DNA of 64,000 nucleotides from Molossus alvarezi. Its lineage: Eukaryota > Chordata > Mammalia > Chiroptera > Molossidae. Both the position numbers and the translations under genes were made by a program. Positions within the stretch are counted from its first letter, which is position 1. Each line of letters starts with the position of its first letter. The DNA is taken from assembly GCA_037176705.1 (NCBI GenBank), contig JBAWUJ010000061.1:186001-250000 (forward strand), written 5' to 3'. The notes beneath the pieces were generated by a model. It ran no database searches and was not told the origin of the DNA. It saw only the letters and a list, made by a program, of their open reading frames with translations. Shown here piece after piece: positions 1 to 12,631 of this stretch.

Positions 1-1020
1 TTAATTTCCAACTGGTTGATTTTCAACATTTCTATGTCTTTACTCATGGTGCTCATGCCTTACACATGCTGTTGAACTTCCTCAAGATCATGGCTCTGAG
101 TTCTAGCTCTGTTAACTTGCTTAACTGAAGTTCATTTATCTCCTCTTTGGTGGATGTCTCTTGTTCTTTCATTTTGCTTTTGTTTCTCTGTTTGACCATT
201 TTGGTTATCACAGTGGGCTTTGGAGCCTGCCAATATCTCCTTGTGGGTGTTGGTATTCTGTTGTTTTTGGTTCCCTCTCCTGGGTTTCAATGAGTCAGGG
301 TGAACACACTTTACACACCACTGTCTTACTTTCCTGGTTAAAGTTACTAACCCAGGGAATGGTACAGTAATCCTCTAGCTTTTTGCCTGGAGGATATCAG
401 TAGCATATGTCTAAAGAACCTTGACTTCTCAGTTGAATGAAAAACTCCCTCAGGTGCTCAGCATAAGGGGATTTCCTGAGGTGAGGCAGATGTTGGTTGT
501 TAATGGACCTCAATTAACATTTCAGTGGCCACCTTGTGTGTTGAATCTCTGAGGGAGGGTCCACCACCTCTTCCCAGGGCCCTGGAGAGGAGTAAGATGA
601 CTACAGTTCTGCATCGCTGCACTCAGCAAAAGCTCTGAACACCCTCCAAATCCCAAGTGTCCCCACACAGTTCCAGTCCAGTCTGTGCTGCCTCTGCCAG
701 AGCCCAAGGTAAGTGACTGTGGCACTTTGAGCCTCCACCCAGGTTCTGAGTCATGGAGCCACCTGGGAGTTTAACCCGAGGGCGCTGGTCACAACTAAGC
801 CTGCTTCTCCTAGCTAATGCCGCGGCCTATGGTGGGCTCCCAGCCACCCTCTCGTGAATCCGCAAGTCTACCAGAATTTAGTCAGTGTCCCTGGTTATGA
901 GATCCTTCAAGCTGCTTTTCTGTTGCATTTTTCTGATGATTTGTCTTTATTATTGTTGTAATACAGTTTGTCCTGGGAACTGGTCTGTGTAGCTTCCATG
1001 CACTCTGCCACCATTTTGGA
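1..1020 (-). mobile_element. LINE-1, 5' part (5' UTR and start of ORF1)
   Basis: This is the 5' part of a minus-strand L1 that continues off the left edge. Positions 1-130 match the ORF1 coiled-coil region of the copies near 13.55 kb and 43.1 kb. Positions 130-1020 match their 5' UTR. The element's first bases lie at about 1020, where the plus strand reads GCCACCATTTTGG, as at the 5' ends near 44.27 kb and, in reverse, 54.52 kb. The VNTR-like part of the 5' UTR is short here (about 780-850). No intact ORF1 is visible. Confidence 0.85.
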
Positions 1021-1340
1021 GTCTGTTTTCCTAACTCTTGAGATACCTGGTTTATTCCCTCATTGAACAAAAATGACTGCTGACTGTACTAGATTTGGGG
1101 GATATAGTAGAGAACAAAACAGACAAAAATTACCGCTCAAATGGACCTTGCATTCTACTGGGGGAGAAACAGGTAGTTAACAAAAGTCATATCAGATGGT
1201 GCCAAAAGCTATGAAACATAAAACAGGATACAGTATGAGAAGGTTTTAACATATACTTCACCTTTCCTGCTTACTTAACTCTTCGATCTGCTCTGTTTGA
1301 CCTTAGTGCCCTTTCCATTTATTTTCATCCTATACATCCT
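1021..1340. other. Unassigned old sequence between L1 copies
   Basis: There is no open frame of note and no recognisable young repeat. A phrase resembling 'cattctactgggggagaaacag' in an A-rich context suggests a very old degraded interspersed repeat, but I cannot name the family. Confidence 0.4.
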
Positions 1341-2608
1341 ATATTTTTTTATTAATTTATTTTTGTTATAGATGTTTCTTCTTTTTTTCCCCGTTGACAC
1401 CCTCCTTCCTATCTCCTTTACCCCATACCCGGCTTTATTGTCCGTGTCCATCGGTTTTGCGTACATGCATATAAGTTCTGTTGTTTATCTCTTCCTTCCC
1501 CCCACCACCCCCTCTTCTGAGGGTTGTCAGTCTGTACCTCACTTTCACGTTTCTGGGTTTGCCCAATTTCTCAGACTGTTATGTTCATTATATTTCATAA
1601 ATAAGTGAGATCGTGTGATATTTGTTTTTCTCTGCTTGGCTTGTTTCACTTAGGATAATACTTTCCAGGTCCCTCCATGTAATCTCAAAGGTAAGATATC
1701 ATTCTTTCTTAAAGCTCCATAGTATTCTGTTGTGTATATGTACCACTGTTTTTTATTCATTCATCTACTGATAGACACTTGGGCTGTTTCCAGATCTTAG
1801 CTAATGTAAATAGTGCTGCTATGGACATGAGGGTCCATATATGCTTTTGATTGATTTTTAAGACTTCTTAGGGAATATTCCTGGGAGTGGGATCACTGAA
1901 TCAAATGGCAGTTCAATTTCTAATTTTATAACACCATATTGTTTTCCATAGTGGCTACAGCAGTCTTCATTCCCACCAACACTGTACTAGAGTCCCCTTT
2001 TCTCCACAGCCTCGCCAACACTTGTTTGATGATTTGTGGATGACAGCCATTCTGACACGTGTGAGGTGATACCTCATAGTTGTTTTAATTTGCATCTCTC
2101 TGATGATTAGTGCTGTTGAACATTTTTTCATATGTCTCTTAGCCATTTGTATGCCCTGTTTGGAGAGGTGTCTATTTAGTTCCTCTGCCCATTTTTTAAT
2201 TGGTTTTTTGTCTTCCTTTTGTTTAGTTGTATGTGTACTCTATGCATTTTGGAAATTAACCACTTATTTGATATTTCATTGGCAGTTATGCTCTCCCATA
2301 CAGTGGCTTGCCTTTCCATTTTGGTGGTTGTTTCTTTTGCTGTGGAGAAGCTTTTGAGTTTGATGTAGTTTCATGTGTTTATTTCTTATTTTTTGTTTCT
2401 GTTGTTTTTGGTGCTGTATCAGTGAAAACTCTGCTGTATATGATGTCCAAAATTTTTTTGCCTACATTTTTTTTCTAGGATTTTTATTGATTAACAGGTT
2501 GCATTTAAGTCTTTTATTTACTTTGAGTTTATTCTTGTTTATGATGTAAGTTGATGGTCTAGTTTTATAATTTTGAATGTAGACGTCCAATTTTCCCAAC
2601 ACCATTCT
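1341..2608 (-). mobile_element. LINE-1, 5'-truncated (3' UTR and end of ORF2)
   Basis: The 3' end lies at about 1341, where the plus strand shows the T-rich tail complement followed by the family's GTTATAGATGTTTCTTC-like 3' UTR. ORF2 C-terminal sequence on the minus strand then runs to about 2608, where another L1 tail begins. Many small indels break the frame. It is a dead copy. Confidence 0.85.
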
Positions 2609-3360
2609 TATTGATTTTTTTATTAATTAATTTATTTTTGTTACAAATGTTTATTTTCCCCTCCACTGACACCCTCCTTACAATCCTCACAGCTCCTCAC
2701 TGCATTGTTGTCTATGGCTTTGGTTATGCATATATGCATATAAGTTCTTTAGTTTATATTTTCCTCTTCCTCGTCCTTCTCCTCTGATGTTTGTCAGTCT
2801 GAACCTTACTTCTATGTCTCTGGGTCTATTTTGTTCATCTGCTTATTTTGTGCATTACATTCCACAAATAAGTGAGAGCATGTGGTATTTGTCTTTCTTT
2901 GATTGGCTTAATTCATTCAGGATAATACTCTCTAGGTTTTTCCATGTTGTTTCAAAGGATAAGAGATCTTTCTTTCTTACAGCTTTATAGTAAGTACTCT
3001 ATTGTGGGTATATACCACTGCTTTTTATCCATTAATCTACTGATGGACAGTTGGGCTTTCTCCAGAACTTAGCTATTGTAAATAGTGCTGCTATGAACAT
3101 AGGGGTACATATATTCTTTGTGATTGGTGTTTCAGGATTCTTACATTATATACCTAGAAGTGGGATTGCTGGGTAAAATCACAGTTCAATTTTAATTTTT
3201 TGAGAAAGCACCATAGAGTTTTTTTATACTGGCTGCACCAGTCTGCATTTCCACAAGTAGTGTACTAGATTCCCCTTTTCTCCACACCCTCCACAGCACT
3301 TGTTGTTTGATGATTTGTTGATGGTAGCCATTCTGGCAGGTGTAAGTAAATACCTCATAA
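2609..3360 (-). mobile_element. LINE-1, short 5'-truncated copy
   Basis: A fresh 3' end begins at about 2609, with a T-rich stretch followed by GTTACAAATGTTTATTTTCC. It directly abuts the previous copy. It contains the 3' UTR and the extreme C-terminal ORF2 region only, ending near 3360 at the 'ACCTCATAATC' motif. This is a typical 5'-truncated insertion. Confidence 0.8.
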
Positions 3361-3645
3361 TCATTTTTTAAATAAAAATTATACCAAGTATTTATTCTGA
3401 CTCTTGTTAACAGACTAATATTTCAGGATAATTTAATACTTGATGTGGAAAACAATTTTATTAGAAATTTTAAATAAAAAGGAAAAATGCACACGTATTC
3501 AAAAAGCCTATAGAATAGTCTAGTAAAGGTTAAAATATTCATTACTTAGTTTTATATAGCTGTTACCAATATTTTCTGATATAATTTTATCTATCTGTCA
3601 CTTTTATTTTTTTAACAAATTTATTATTCATTTATTCATATATTT
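3361..3645. other. AT-rich unassigned sequence
   Basis: A/T-rich sequence with no coding potential and no repeat family I can recognise. It separates two minus-strand L1 copies. Confidence 0.4.
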
Positions 3646-4100
3646 ATGTATTTCAATTAATTTATTCATTTTTTTGTTACAGATGTTTTTTCTTTTCCCC
3701 CCAGGCACCCACCTATCTGTCCTGTCCCCTCACAAGCATTGTTGTTTATGTCTGTTGGGTATGCATACATGGATATGTTCTTTGGTTTATCTCCTACCTC
3801 CCCATTTCCTCTTTTCTTCTGAAGTTGCATCTCTCAACTGATTAGTAACGTTGAGCATTTTTTATGTGTCTCTTGGCAAAATGTGTGTCCTATTTGGAGA
3901 GGTGTCTATATAGGTCCTCTGTCCCTTTTTATTTGAATTGTCTTCCTTTTGTTGAGTTGTATGAGCACTCTATGTATTTTGGAAATTAGTCCCTTATCTG
4001 AAGTATCATTGGCAGTTATGCACTCCCATAGAGTGGGTTGTCTTTTCATTTTTATGTTTGTTTCTTTTGCTGTCCAGAAAGTTTTTAGTTTGATGTAGTC

Positions 4101-4102
<2 letters not shown>

Positions 4103-4138
<36 letters not shown>
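4103..4138. repeat. (GT)n microsatellite
   Basis: Eighteen uninterrupted GT units inside the antisense of L1 ORF2. They replace the short 'cccgtgtgtttatt'-like segment of the other copies, so the repeat expanded within the L1. Confidence 0.95.
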
Positions 4139-4140
<2 letters not shown>

Positions 4141-5836
4141 ATTTATTTATTCATTTTGTTTCTCTTGCCCTAGGCGATGTATTGGTAAAATTTCTTCTGC
4201 CTGTGATGTTTGAGATTTTGCTGCCTGCATTTTCTTCTAGGAGTTTTATGGATTCACAAGTAACATTTAAATCTTTTATCCATTTTGACTGTAGTTTTGT
4301 GTATGGTGCAAGTTGTTGGTCTAGTTATATATATACATTTTTTTTTTTTTTTTGCATGTAGCTTTCCAATTTTCCAAACACCATTGATTAAATAGGCTGT
4401 CTTTACCCCATTGTGTACTCTAGCGACCTTTGTCAAATACTAATTGAGTATACTGTCTTGGGCCCATTTCTGGGTTCTCTGTTCTGTTTCATTGATCTAC
4501 ATGCCTATTCTTGTGCCAGTAGCAGGCTATTTTGATTACAATGACTTTGTAGTATAACCTGATACCTGGTACTGTAAACCAATTTTACTTCCTTTTTTCT
4601 AATTCAGATCTCTTTTATTTTTTCTTCTTGTTTAATTGCTTTGACTCAGACTTCCAGCACTATGGTAAATAAAAGTTGCAAAGTGGCCATTCCTGTCTTG
4701 ACCCTATTATTAAGGATAATGCTTTTAGTATTAGCTCATTGAGTATAATATTGTCTGTAGGTTTTTTATATATGTTGAGAATGATCTTTCTATTCCTACA
4801 TAGCTAAGTGTTTTTATCAGAAATGAGTGCTAAATTCTGTCAAAGGACTTTTAGTATTTATTGATATGATCATATGATTTTTATCTTTCATTTTGTTTAT
4901 TTGATATACCACATTCATTGATTTGCAAATATTGTACCAGCCATGCATCCCTGGGATGTATCTGACTTGGACAAGGTTTATAACTTATTTTATGGTATTG
5001 CTGAATTCAATTTCCTAATATTTTGTGAAGGGTTTTGGCATCTATGTTAATCAGGTATAGTAGCCTGTACATTTATTTCCTTGTAGTGCCATTATGGTTT
5101 TTTAATTAGAATTATGCTGGTCTCCAAAATCAACTTTGGAAGTGTCCCGTCTTTAAAAAATTTTTGGGAATAGTTTGTGAAAAATGGGTGTTAATTATTC
5201 TTTGAACGTTCAATAAAACTTCCCTATAAAGCCATCCAAACCCAGGCTTTTGTTTGCTGGGAGTGTCTTGATTACATCTTTAACTTCCTTAGTTGTTGTT
5301 AGTCTGTTGAAGTTTTCTGTCTCTTCCCGGTTCAGTTTGGGGAGACTGTATGATTTTACAAATTTGTCAGTTTGTCCTATAATGACCAGTTTGTTGGCAT
5401 ATAGTTGTTCATAGCATTTTAAAACAATCTTGTTTTTCTGTGGTGTCGGTTGTTACTTCTCCTCTTTTTTATCTGATTTTGTTTATTTGGCTCCTTTCTC
5501 TTTGTTTCCTGGTGAGTCTGGGAAAGGATCCATCAATCTTGTTTATTTTTTTTAAGGAACCAGCTCTTTGTTTCATTGATCTTTCAATTGTTTTTTAGTT
5601 TCTATGTCATTTATTTTCAGTCTGACTTTTTCTACTTATTTTCTTCTACTTTCTCTGAATTTTTCTTTTTCTTTACATTCTAGTTCTTAAGTTGTAGGGT
5701 TAGATAGTCAATTAGAAAGTTTTCTGTTTTTGGAATTAGGCCTGTAGTGCTATGAACTGTCCTCTCAGGACTGCTTTTGCTGCATCCCACAGATTTTGTG
5801 TTGTTGTGTTTTTATTTTCATTGTTCTCCAGGAAGA

Positions 5837-6090
5837 TTTTCTTTTTCTTTTTATATCGTTACCTGAGGACAGTTTTGCATTTATCTTCAGATAGAGTAGG
5901 AGAAAGAGAGTAATAGAGAGAGAGAGAAAAATATCGATGTGAGAGATATATTGACTGGTTGCCACGCACATGACCCCAGACAAGGTTGGAGACTAAATAC
6001 AACAGAATCATGTGCCCTCAGCGGGAACCAAACCCAGGACTCTTAGGTCCACAGGTCAACATTCTAACCATTGAGTCAAACCAGTCAGGG
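5837..6090 (-). mobile_element. VES-type tRNA-derived SINE
   Basis: Read on the minus strand, it starts with a tRNA-like head (CCCTGACTGGTTTGACTCAA at the right end, including a box A-like stretch), continues through a B-box-like region and ends in a purine-rich, TC-repeat middle and the GTTA-CCTGAGGAC-type tail at the left. It sits within L1 ORF2. The flanking L1 words 'tccaggaag' occur on both sides (about 5827 and 6096), consistent with a target-site duplication. Confidence 0.85.
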
Positions 6091-7080
6091 AGGTTTCCAG
6101 GAAGTTTTAAATCTTTTCCTTGATCTCCTTGGTAACCCATTCATTGTTTAAGAACATAGTATTTAGCCTGCTTGTGTTGGAGTGTTTTCATTGTAATTAA
6201 CTGCTATTTTATGCCATTGTGATCTGAGAAGATGCTCTGTTTTTTTTTTTTTTCAATCTTCTTGAACTTGTAGAGACTTACTTTGTGTCCTAACGTGTGG
6301 TCTGTCTTTGAGGATGTCCCCTGTGCACTTGAGAAGAATGTGAATTAAGCAGTTTTGTGGTATAATTCTATGTAGATATTTATTAAGTCCATTTGATCTA
6401 GTACATAATTTAAAGTCTCTGATTCATTGTTAAATTTTCATTTGGATGATCAATTCAGTGATTTCAGCGGGGTGTTGAAGTCTCCTGCTATAATTGTGTT
6501 GCTTTTTCTTTCTGCTTTGAAGTCCTCCAGAAGTTTTACAAAGTATTTGTTCTCCTTTATTGGGTGCTTATATGTTTACTAAGGTTATGTTCTCCTGTTC
6601 CTGTTGGATAGAGCTTTTCAATGTTATTTAGTGGCCTTCTTTGTCTCCAGTTAATATATTTTGAAGTATATTTTATCAAATATAAGTATTGCTACCCAAG
6701 GTTTTTTGTTTGTTTGTTTTATTTTTCTGCTCTCTTGGAATATTCCATCCTTTCACTTTCAAACTATGTGAGTCTTTTGTTGTGATTTGGATCTGTTGTA
6801 AACAACATATATATGAGTCATGCTTTCTTATCCATTCAGTGTCTCTGTGTCTTTGGATCTGAGTGTTTAATCAATTTACATTAAAGATGTGTACTTATTT
6901 TTATTGCTATCTTCATTTATTATGGTTATGTTTCTCTCCCCATTTCTTTTGCTTCTTACAGCAGTTCATTGGCCTTTCTTGGAGTGCTGTATTGGTTCTA
7001 ATATGTTCCCTTGGATTTTTTGTTTATTTGTTTTTGTTTTTTATTTGAATGGAAAGCTTTTTATTTCACCTTCTATTTTG

Positions 7081-7750
7081 GGTGCGGGGGCGTGGGAGGT
7101 GGGTTGGGTCCAAAGGCAGGGGCAGGGGAGCTGCTTGGCCAGTTCTCCTCTGGCTCCAGTGTGGAAAGATGCTTTGCTCCCTGGCTGGCAGCTCGTGCAT
7201 GAGCCTGGTGAGTGCCCCGCTCTGCCTGGTCTTCGGTGCCTTGTTCTCTTGTCAGTGGCACTGCCCTGTGAGGACCTGCTGCACCAGGAGCTGCTCAAGC
7301 TGAAGTGGAGCCTCCAGGATCTCGATTGCCTGTCCGAGCCGCAGCGAGAGCAGGTCCTGGGCCGGGTGCTGGAGGCAGCAGCCAGGGCTTGGTGCTCAGC
7401 AATGCCTCTGGCCGCTGGAACCGGGACTTCACCTCCGCACTGTCCTTCCTTACACCGTATTCTCCCCACAGGTAAGATCCCAGTGGCCCAGCACCATGGC
7501 CGCTCCCCACCCTGTGTTCCCCAGGCTCCCCCCTGCCCTGCCAGCTCCCTTCCCTGTGTCCCCAGCCCCTACCGCCCTCCTGCCTTCACCCTGCTCGTCC
7601 CTAGCCCCTCTAACCTGCCTGTCCCCACCCAGATGCACCAGCCCCTTCAGCCTGGCCACCTGCCCCTCCCTGGGCCTTTCCTGTGGGGACTCACAAAGGG
7701 CGGGCTGGTGAAGTCCAAAGCTGGTGAAGTGGCCTCAGGACCTCACTTGA
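7081..7750 (+). pseudogene. GC-rich gene-like segment inside L1 sequence, identity unknown
   Basis: A roughly 670-bp GC-rich island has sharp edges against AT-rich L1 on both sides. It contains an exon-like stretch, 7256-7471 (216 bp, a multiple of three), preceded by a pyrimidine-rich acceptor ending 'cttgtcag' and followed by a strong donor 'ag|gtaagatc'. Another donor-like 'ctg|gtgagtg' lies at 7206. The frame over the first half reads like a real amphipathic protein (…LLHQELLKLKWSLQ… then …EQVLGRVLEAAAR). The second half looks more protein-like in another frame (…LSNASGRWNRDF…), which suggests a frameshift. I do not recognise the source gene. It could be a captured or duplicated gene fragment or an unannotated old repeat. 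Confidence 0.4.
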
Positions 7751-8490
7751 GTGTTTCATATATTGCTAGATTTGATTTGCTAATATCTTGTTAAGAATTT
7801 TGGCATCTGTGTTAATCAGGGATATTGGCCTGTAGTTTTCTTTTGTTTGTAGTGTCTTTATCTGGTTTGGGATTAGGATTATGCTGGCCTCAGTAAGTGA
7901 ATTTCAAAGGGTTCCGTCTTCTTGGATTTTTAAAAATAGTTTGAGAAGAATGGGTGTTAGTTCTTTGAATGTTCAGTAAAACTTCCCCATGAAGCCCTCC
8001 CAGCCTGGGCTTTTGTATGCTGGGAGAGTCTTGATTATATTTTTAATTTTCTTTGATTTAGTTGTAATTGGTCTGTTCAAGTTATCTATCTCTTCCTCTT
8101 TCAGTTCTGAAATACTGTGTATTTCTAGAAATTTGTCAATTTGTTCATCTTTTGAAATTTTTTTCGTCTGTATGTTGAGTATTTGTGCTGTGATCTTTGC
8201 TATCCATTTGGTACTACTTACTCTGTGTTTTTTATTCCGTTTGTTTGTTTGCTTGTTTGTTTTTCTTTCTAGTTTTTTAAGTTCTGATGTGAGATAGTCA
8301 ATTAGAAAATCTAGTTTCCTCAGGTACACATGCATGGTATAAACTTCCCTATGAGGACTACTTTCACTGAATCCCATTGATTTTGTGTTGTTGTGTGTTC
8401 ACTTTCATTGGTTTCCATGAAGTTTATAATTTTTTCTTGATCTTCTTGTGAACGCATTCACGCATTCACTGTTTATTTTATTTTATATTG
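7751..8490 (-). mobile_element. LINE-1 ORF2 fragment
   Basis: Antisense L1 ORF2 from the reverse-transcriptase N-terminal part towards the linker after the endonuclease. The frame at 7973-8377 (minus) reads …ITTKSKKIKNIIKTLPAYKSPGWEGF…, the L1 'KSPGPDGF' region. Both ends are abrupt: the left is the GC-rich segment and the right is a new L1 tail near 8491. It is part of a different copy from the one ending at 7080, because the order of L1 positions does not continue across the insert. Confidence 0.8.
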
Positions 8491-8735
8491 TTAATTAATT
8501 AATTTATTTTTGTTACAGATGTTATAAATTCCTCATTTCTAGACCCATTGGTAGTGATCTGAAACACCCCATATCTATCTATATCTATAGGTTTATTTTT
8601 ATCTATATCTATCCATTTTATATCTATATCTATTTCATCTATATCTATCTATATTTATAACTAATCTATCTATATCATCTATATCTTTACTTTATCTATA
8701 TCATCTGTATTTATATCTATGTAGTTATTCATATT
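8491..8735. repeat. L1 tail scrap with (TATCTA)n-type microsatellite
   Basis: About 40 bp of L1 3' end ('aatttatttttgttacagatg') is followed, from about 8570 to 8722, by an imperfect TATC/TATCTA repeat. The next L1 3' end starts at about 8736. The simple repeat probably grew out of an old A/T-rich tail. Confidence 0.85.
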
Positions 8736-11700
8736 TTTATTGTTAATAAATGTATTTTTGTTACAGATTATCCTCCCCCCACACTTATTCCCTCTTTCCC
8801 TGCCCTGTTTCCAGCATTTTTGTCCATGTCCATTGTTCATGGTTACATGCATGTAAGTTCTGTGGTTTATCTCTCCCTCATTACCCCCACTTCTGGGGAT
8901 TGTCAGTCTGTACCCGACTTCTACGTCTTTGGGACTACCCCATTCCTCAGACTGTTACCATCATTATATTGCACACATAAGTGAGATTATATAATACTTT
9001 TCTTTGTTTGGCTTGTGTCATTTAAGATAATACATTCAAGTTCGCTCAGTGTTGTCTCAAAGGATAAGAGATCTTTCTTTCTTACAGCTGCACAGTACTC
9101 CATTGTGTATATGTACCACAGCTTTTTTATCCATTCATCTACTGATGGACACTTGGGCTATTTCCAGATCTTAGGTATTGTAAATAGTGCTGCTGCAAAT
9201 ATGGGGGTACATATATTCCTTCTGATGGGTGTTTCAGGATTCTTAGGGTATATTCCCAGAAGTGGGATCAGAGGGTCAAATGGAAGTTCAATTTTTATTT
9301 TTTGAGGTAACACCATATTGTTTTTTATAGTGGGTGCACCAGTCTGCATTCCACCAGCAGTGTACTAAAGTCCCCTATTCTCCACACCCTCCCAATGCTT
9401 GTACTTTGATGATTTGTTGATGGCGGAAATTCTGACAGGTGTGAGGTGATACCTCATTGTTGTTTTAATTTGCATCTCTCTGATGGTTAGTGATGATGAA
9501 CATTTCTTTATATGTTTCTTAGCCATTTGTATGTCCTGTTTGGAGTGGTGTCTATTTAGTTCCTTTGCCCATTTTTTAATTGGGTTCTTTGTCTTCCTTT
9601 TGTTGAGATGTATGAGCACTCTTTGTATATATTGGAAATTAACCCTTATCTGATATATTATTGGCTATTATGCTCTCCCATACAGTGGGTAGCCTTTCCA
9701 TTTTGATGATTGTATCTTTTGTTGTGCAGAAGATTTTGAGATTGCTGTAGTCTGATGTGTTAATTTTCTCCTTGGTTTCTATTACCTTAGCTGATATATC
9801 AGTGAAAATTCTGCTGCATATGATGTCGGAAATTTTGTTGCCTACTGTTTCTTCTAGGATTTTTATCGAACATGAGTCACATTTAAATCTTTTATCCATT
9901 TTGAGTTTAATTCTTGTGTAGGGTGTAAGTTGATGGTCTAGTTTCATTTTTCTGCATGTAGCTGTCCAATTTTCCCAGCACCATTTCTTAAAGAGGCTGT
10001 CCTTACTCCACTGTATGCTCTTGCCACCTTTGTCAAAAATTAATTGAACATATTACCTTGGGTCCATTTCTGGGTTCTCTGTTCGGTTCCACTGGTCTAT
10101 ATGCCTGTTCTTATGCCAGTACCAGGCTGTTTTGTTTACAGTGGCTTTGTAGTATAACATGAAATCTGGTAATGTAATACCTCCCACATTGTTCATCTTT
10201 TTCATGATTGCTGTCGCTATTTGAAGTCTTTTTTGGTTCCATATAAACTTTGGAAGAACTTGTTTCAATTCTCTTAAGAATGCCGTTGGTATATTGATGG
10301 GATTGCATTGAATATATAAATTGCTTTGGGTAGTATGGATATTTTAATGATGTTAATTCTTCCAATCCATGAACAGGGTATGTGCTTCCACTTTTTTATA
10401 TCTCCCTCTATTTCTTTTTTTAATGAGATATAGTTTTCTGCGAATAGGTCCTTTATTTCTTTGGTTAAGTTTATTCCTAGGTATGTTAATTTTTTTTTTG
10501 CCGCAATGGTAAATGGGATTGACTTCTTAGTTTCTCTTTGTGTGAGTTCATCATTGGTGTATAAGAATGCCATCGATTTCTTGACATTAGTTTTGTATCT
10601 TCCTAGTTTTCCAAATTCATTTATCAAGTCTAGAAAATTTTTGTGGAATCTTTGGGGTTTTTATGTATAGAATCATGTCATCTGCAAATAATGACAGTTT
10701 CACTTCCTCCTTTCCAATTTGAATCACTTTAATTTTTTCTTCCTGTCTGATTGCTGTGGGTAAGACTTCCAATCCTATGTTAAATGAGAGTGGCAAGAGT
10801 GGGCATCCCTGCCTTGTTCTATTTCTTAAGAAAAATGCTTTTATTTATTGCCCATTGCATATGATGTTGGCTGTTGGTATTTCATATATGGCCTGTATTA
10901 TGTCTAGATATGATCCCTCTGTTATTGCTGAGCGTTTTTTATCAGAAATGGATGCTGGATTTTGTCAAAGGCTTTTTCGGCATCTATTGATATGATCATG
11001 TGGTTTTTATTCTCCATTTTATTTATGTGGTGTAACACAGTTATTGATTTGAGAATATTTTACCCGCCTAGCATTTCTGGGATTAATCCCACTTGGTCAT
11101 GGTCGATAATTTTATCGGTGTATTGCTGGATTTGATTAGCTAGTATTTTTGTTCAGGATTTTGGAGTCTATGTTTATCAGGGATATTGGTGTGTAGTTTT
11201 TTTTCTTTGTACTGTCTTTTTCTGGTTTTGGAATTAGGATTATGCTGGCTTCATAAAACGAGTTTGGAAGTCATCCTTCTTCTTGAATTTTTTGAAATAG
11301 TTTGAGGAGAATGGGTTTTATTTCTCCTTTGAATGTTTGGTGAACCTCGCCTGAGAAAGCCATCTGGGCCTGGGCTTTTGTTTACTGGGAGAGTCTTGAT
11401 TATATCTTCAATTTCATGTGTTGTTCTTGATCAGTTCAAGTTTTCTACCTCTTCCTGTTCTAGATTTGGGAAACTATGTGTTTCCAGAAATTTGTCCATT
11501 TCACTTTGATTTTCAAATTTTTGCCATATCATTGTTCATCGTTGTTAACGATCTTTTGTATGTCTGTGGTGTCAGTTGTTACTTCTCTTTTTTCATTTCT
11601 GATTTTGTGTATTTGGGTACTTTGTCTTTGTTTCTTGGTGAGTCTAGCTAAGGGTCCATCAGTCTTGTTTATCTTTTGGAAATATCAGCTCTTTGTTTCA

Positions 11701-12124
11701 TTGATCCTTTAAATTTTTTTTTTTGACTCTATGTCATTTATTTCTGCTCTGATATTTACTATTTTCTACTTTCTACTTGCTCTGGGGTTTTCTTTTTGTT
11801 TGTTCTCTAGTTCTTTAAGTTGTGAGGTTAGATAGTCTATTAGAGATTTTTTTGTTTGTTTGTTTTTTGATGTAGGCTTGTAGGGCTATGAACTTTCCTC
11901 TCAGAACTGCTTTCACTGCATCCTGTAGATTTCGTGTTGTTGTGTCTTCATTTTCATTGTTTTCCAGGAATTTTTAAATTTCGTCCTTGATCTCCTCGGT
12001 AAGCCATTCATTGTTTAATAACATGCTATTTAGCTTCCATGTGTTCAAATGTCTTTGCATGTTCTTGTTTCAGTTGATTTCTAGTTTCATGCCAGTGTGA
12101 TCTGAGAAGATGCTTTATATGATT

Positions 12125-12631
12125 TCAGTCTTCTTGAACTTGTAGAGACTTAGTTTGTGCCCTACCATGTCGTCTATCTTTGAGAATGTCCCATGTGCAC
12201 TCCAAAAAAAATGTGAATTTCATAGTTAGGGTGTTTAATTCTCTGTAGATGTCTATTAAATCCATTTTGTCTAGTGCTTTTTTTAGAGTCTCTGTTTCCT
12301 TGCTAATTCTTTGTCCAGAGGATCTATCCAGTGATGCAGTTGGGGTGTTAAAGACCCCTGCTATGATTGTATTGCTATCGATTTCTTCTTTGAAGTCTTT
12401 CAGAAGATTTTTAATATATTTTGGTACTTTCATATTGGGTGCATAAATGTTTATCAAAGTTATATTTTCCTGTTTGATAGATCTTTTTATTATTATGTAG
12501 TAGCCTTCTTTGTCTCTAGTTATGGCTTTCATTTTGAAATCTATTTGATCAGAGATGGATATTGCTACCCCAGCTTTTGTTTTTTCTTTCTGTTTGCTTG
12601 GAAGATTTTTTTTCCATCCCTTCACTTTCAA
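12125..12631 (-). pseudogene. L1 ORF2 endonuclease-domain fragment
   Basis: This 168-codon frame covers much of the apurinic/apyrimidinic-like endonuclease domain of L1 ORF2p, which nicks target DNA to prime reverse transcription. Recognisable blocks are …INIYAPN…, …NTIIAG… and …SLDRSSGQ…. The normal GDFN catalytic block reads GVFN here, so the catalytic aspartate is replaced by valine. The frame runs into unrelated sequence at its end (…[10 protein letters not shown]…), showing a frameshift before the SDH block. It is a dead piece of the 8.7-15.0 kb copy. Confidence 0.8.

Larger units (their letters stand above)
3646..7080 (-). mobile_element. LINE-1, long copy with internal 3' UTR deletion
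   Basis: This minus-strand L1 runs from its 3' end (about 3646) through ORF2 to the C-terminal part of ORF1 (about 7030-7080). Compared with the other copies, several hundred bases are missing near 3823: sequence jumps from the distal 3' UTR ('cttttcttctga') straight to the ORF2 end ('gttgcatctctc'). A VES SINE interrupts it at 5837-6090. It stops abruptly at 7080, where the GC-rich segment begins. The ORF2 frame is broken many times. Confidence 0.85.

Noticed and set aside
5837..6090. tRNA-like head of the SINEs considered as a true tRNA gene
   Set aside because: Head is diverged, lacks a foldable acceptor stem and CCA context, and is fused to the SINE body and tail.
6889..7794. 301-codon plus-strand open frame
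   Set aside because: It begins in antisense L1 sequence and only runs into the GC-rich segment by chance. The apparent start is not a gene start. Only the exon-like part 7256-7471 is worth attention.
8570..8722. Regularly spaced TATCTA repeats considered as a structured array
   Set aside because: A simple microsatellite without unique spacers. CRISPR does not apply to a mammalian genome.
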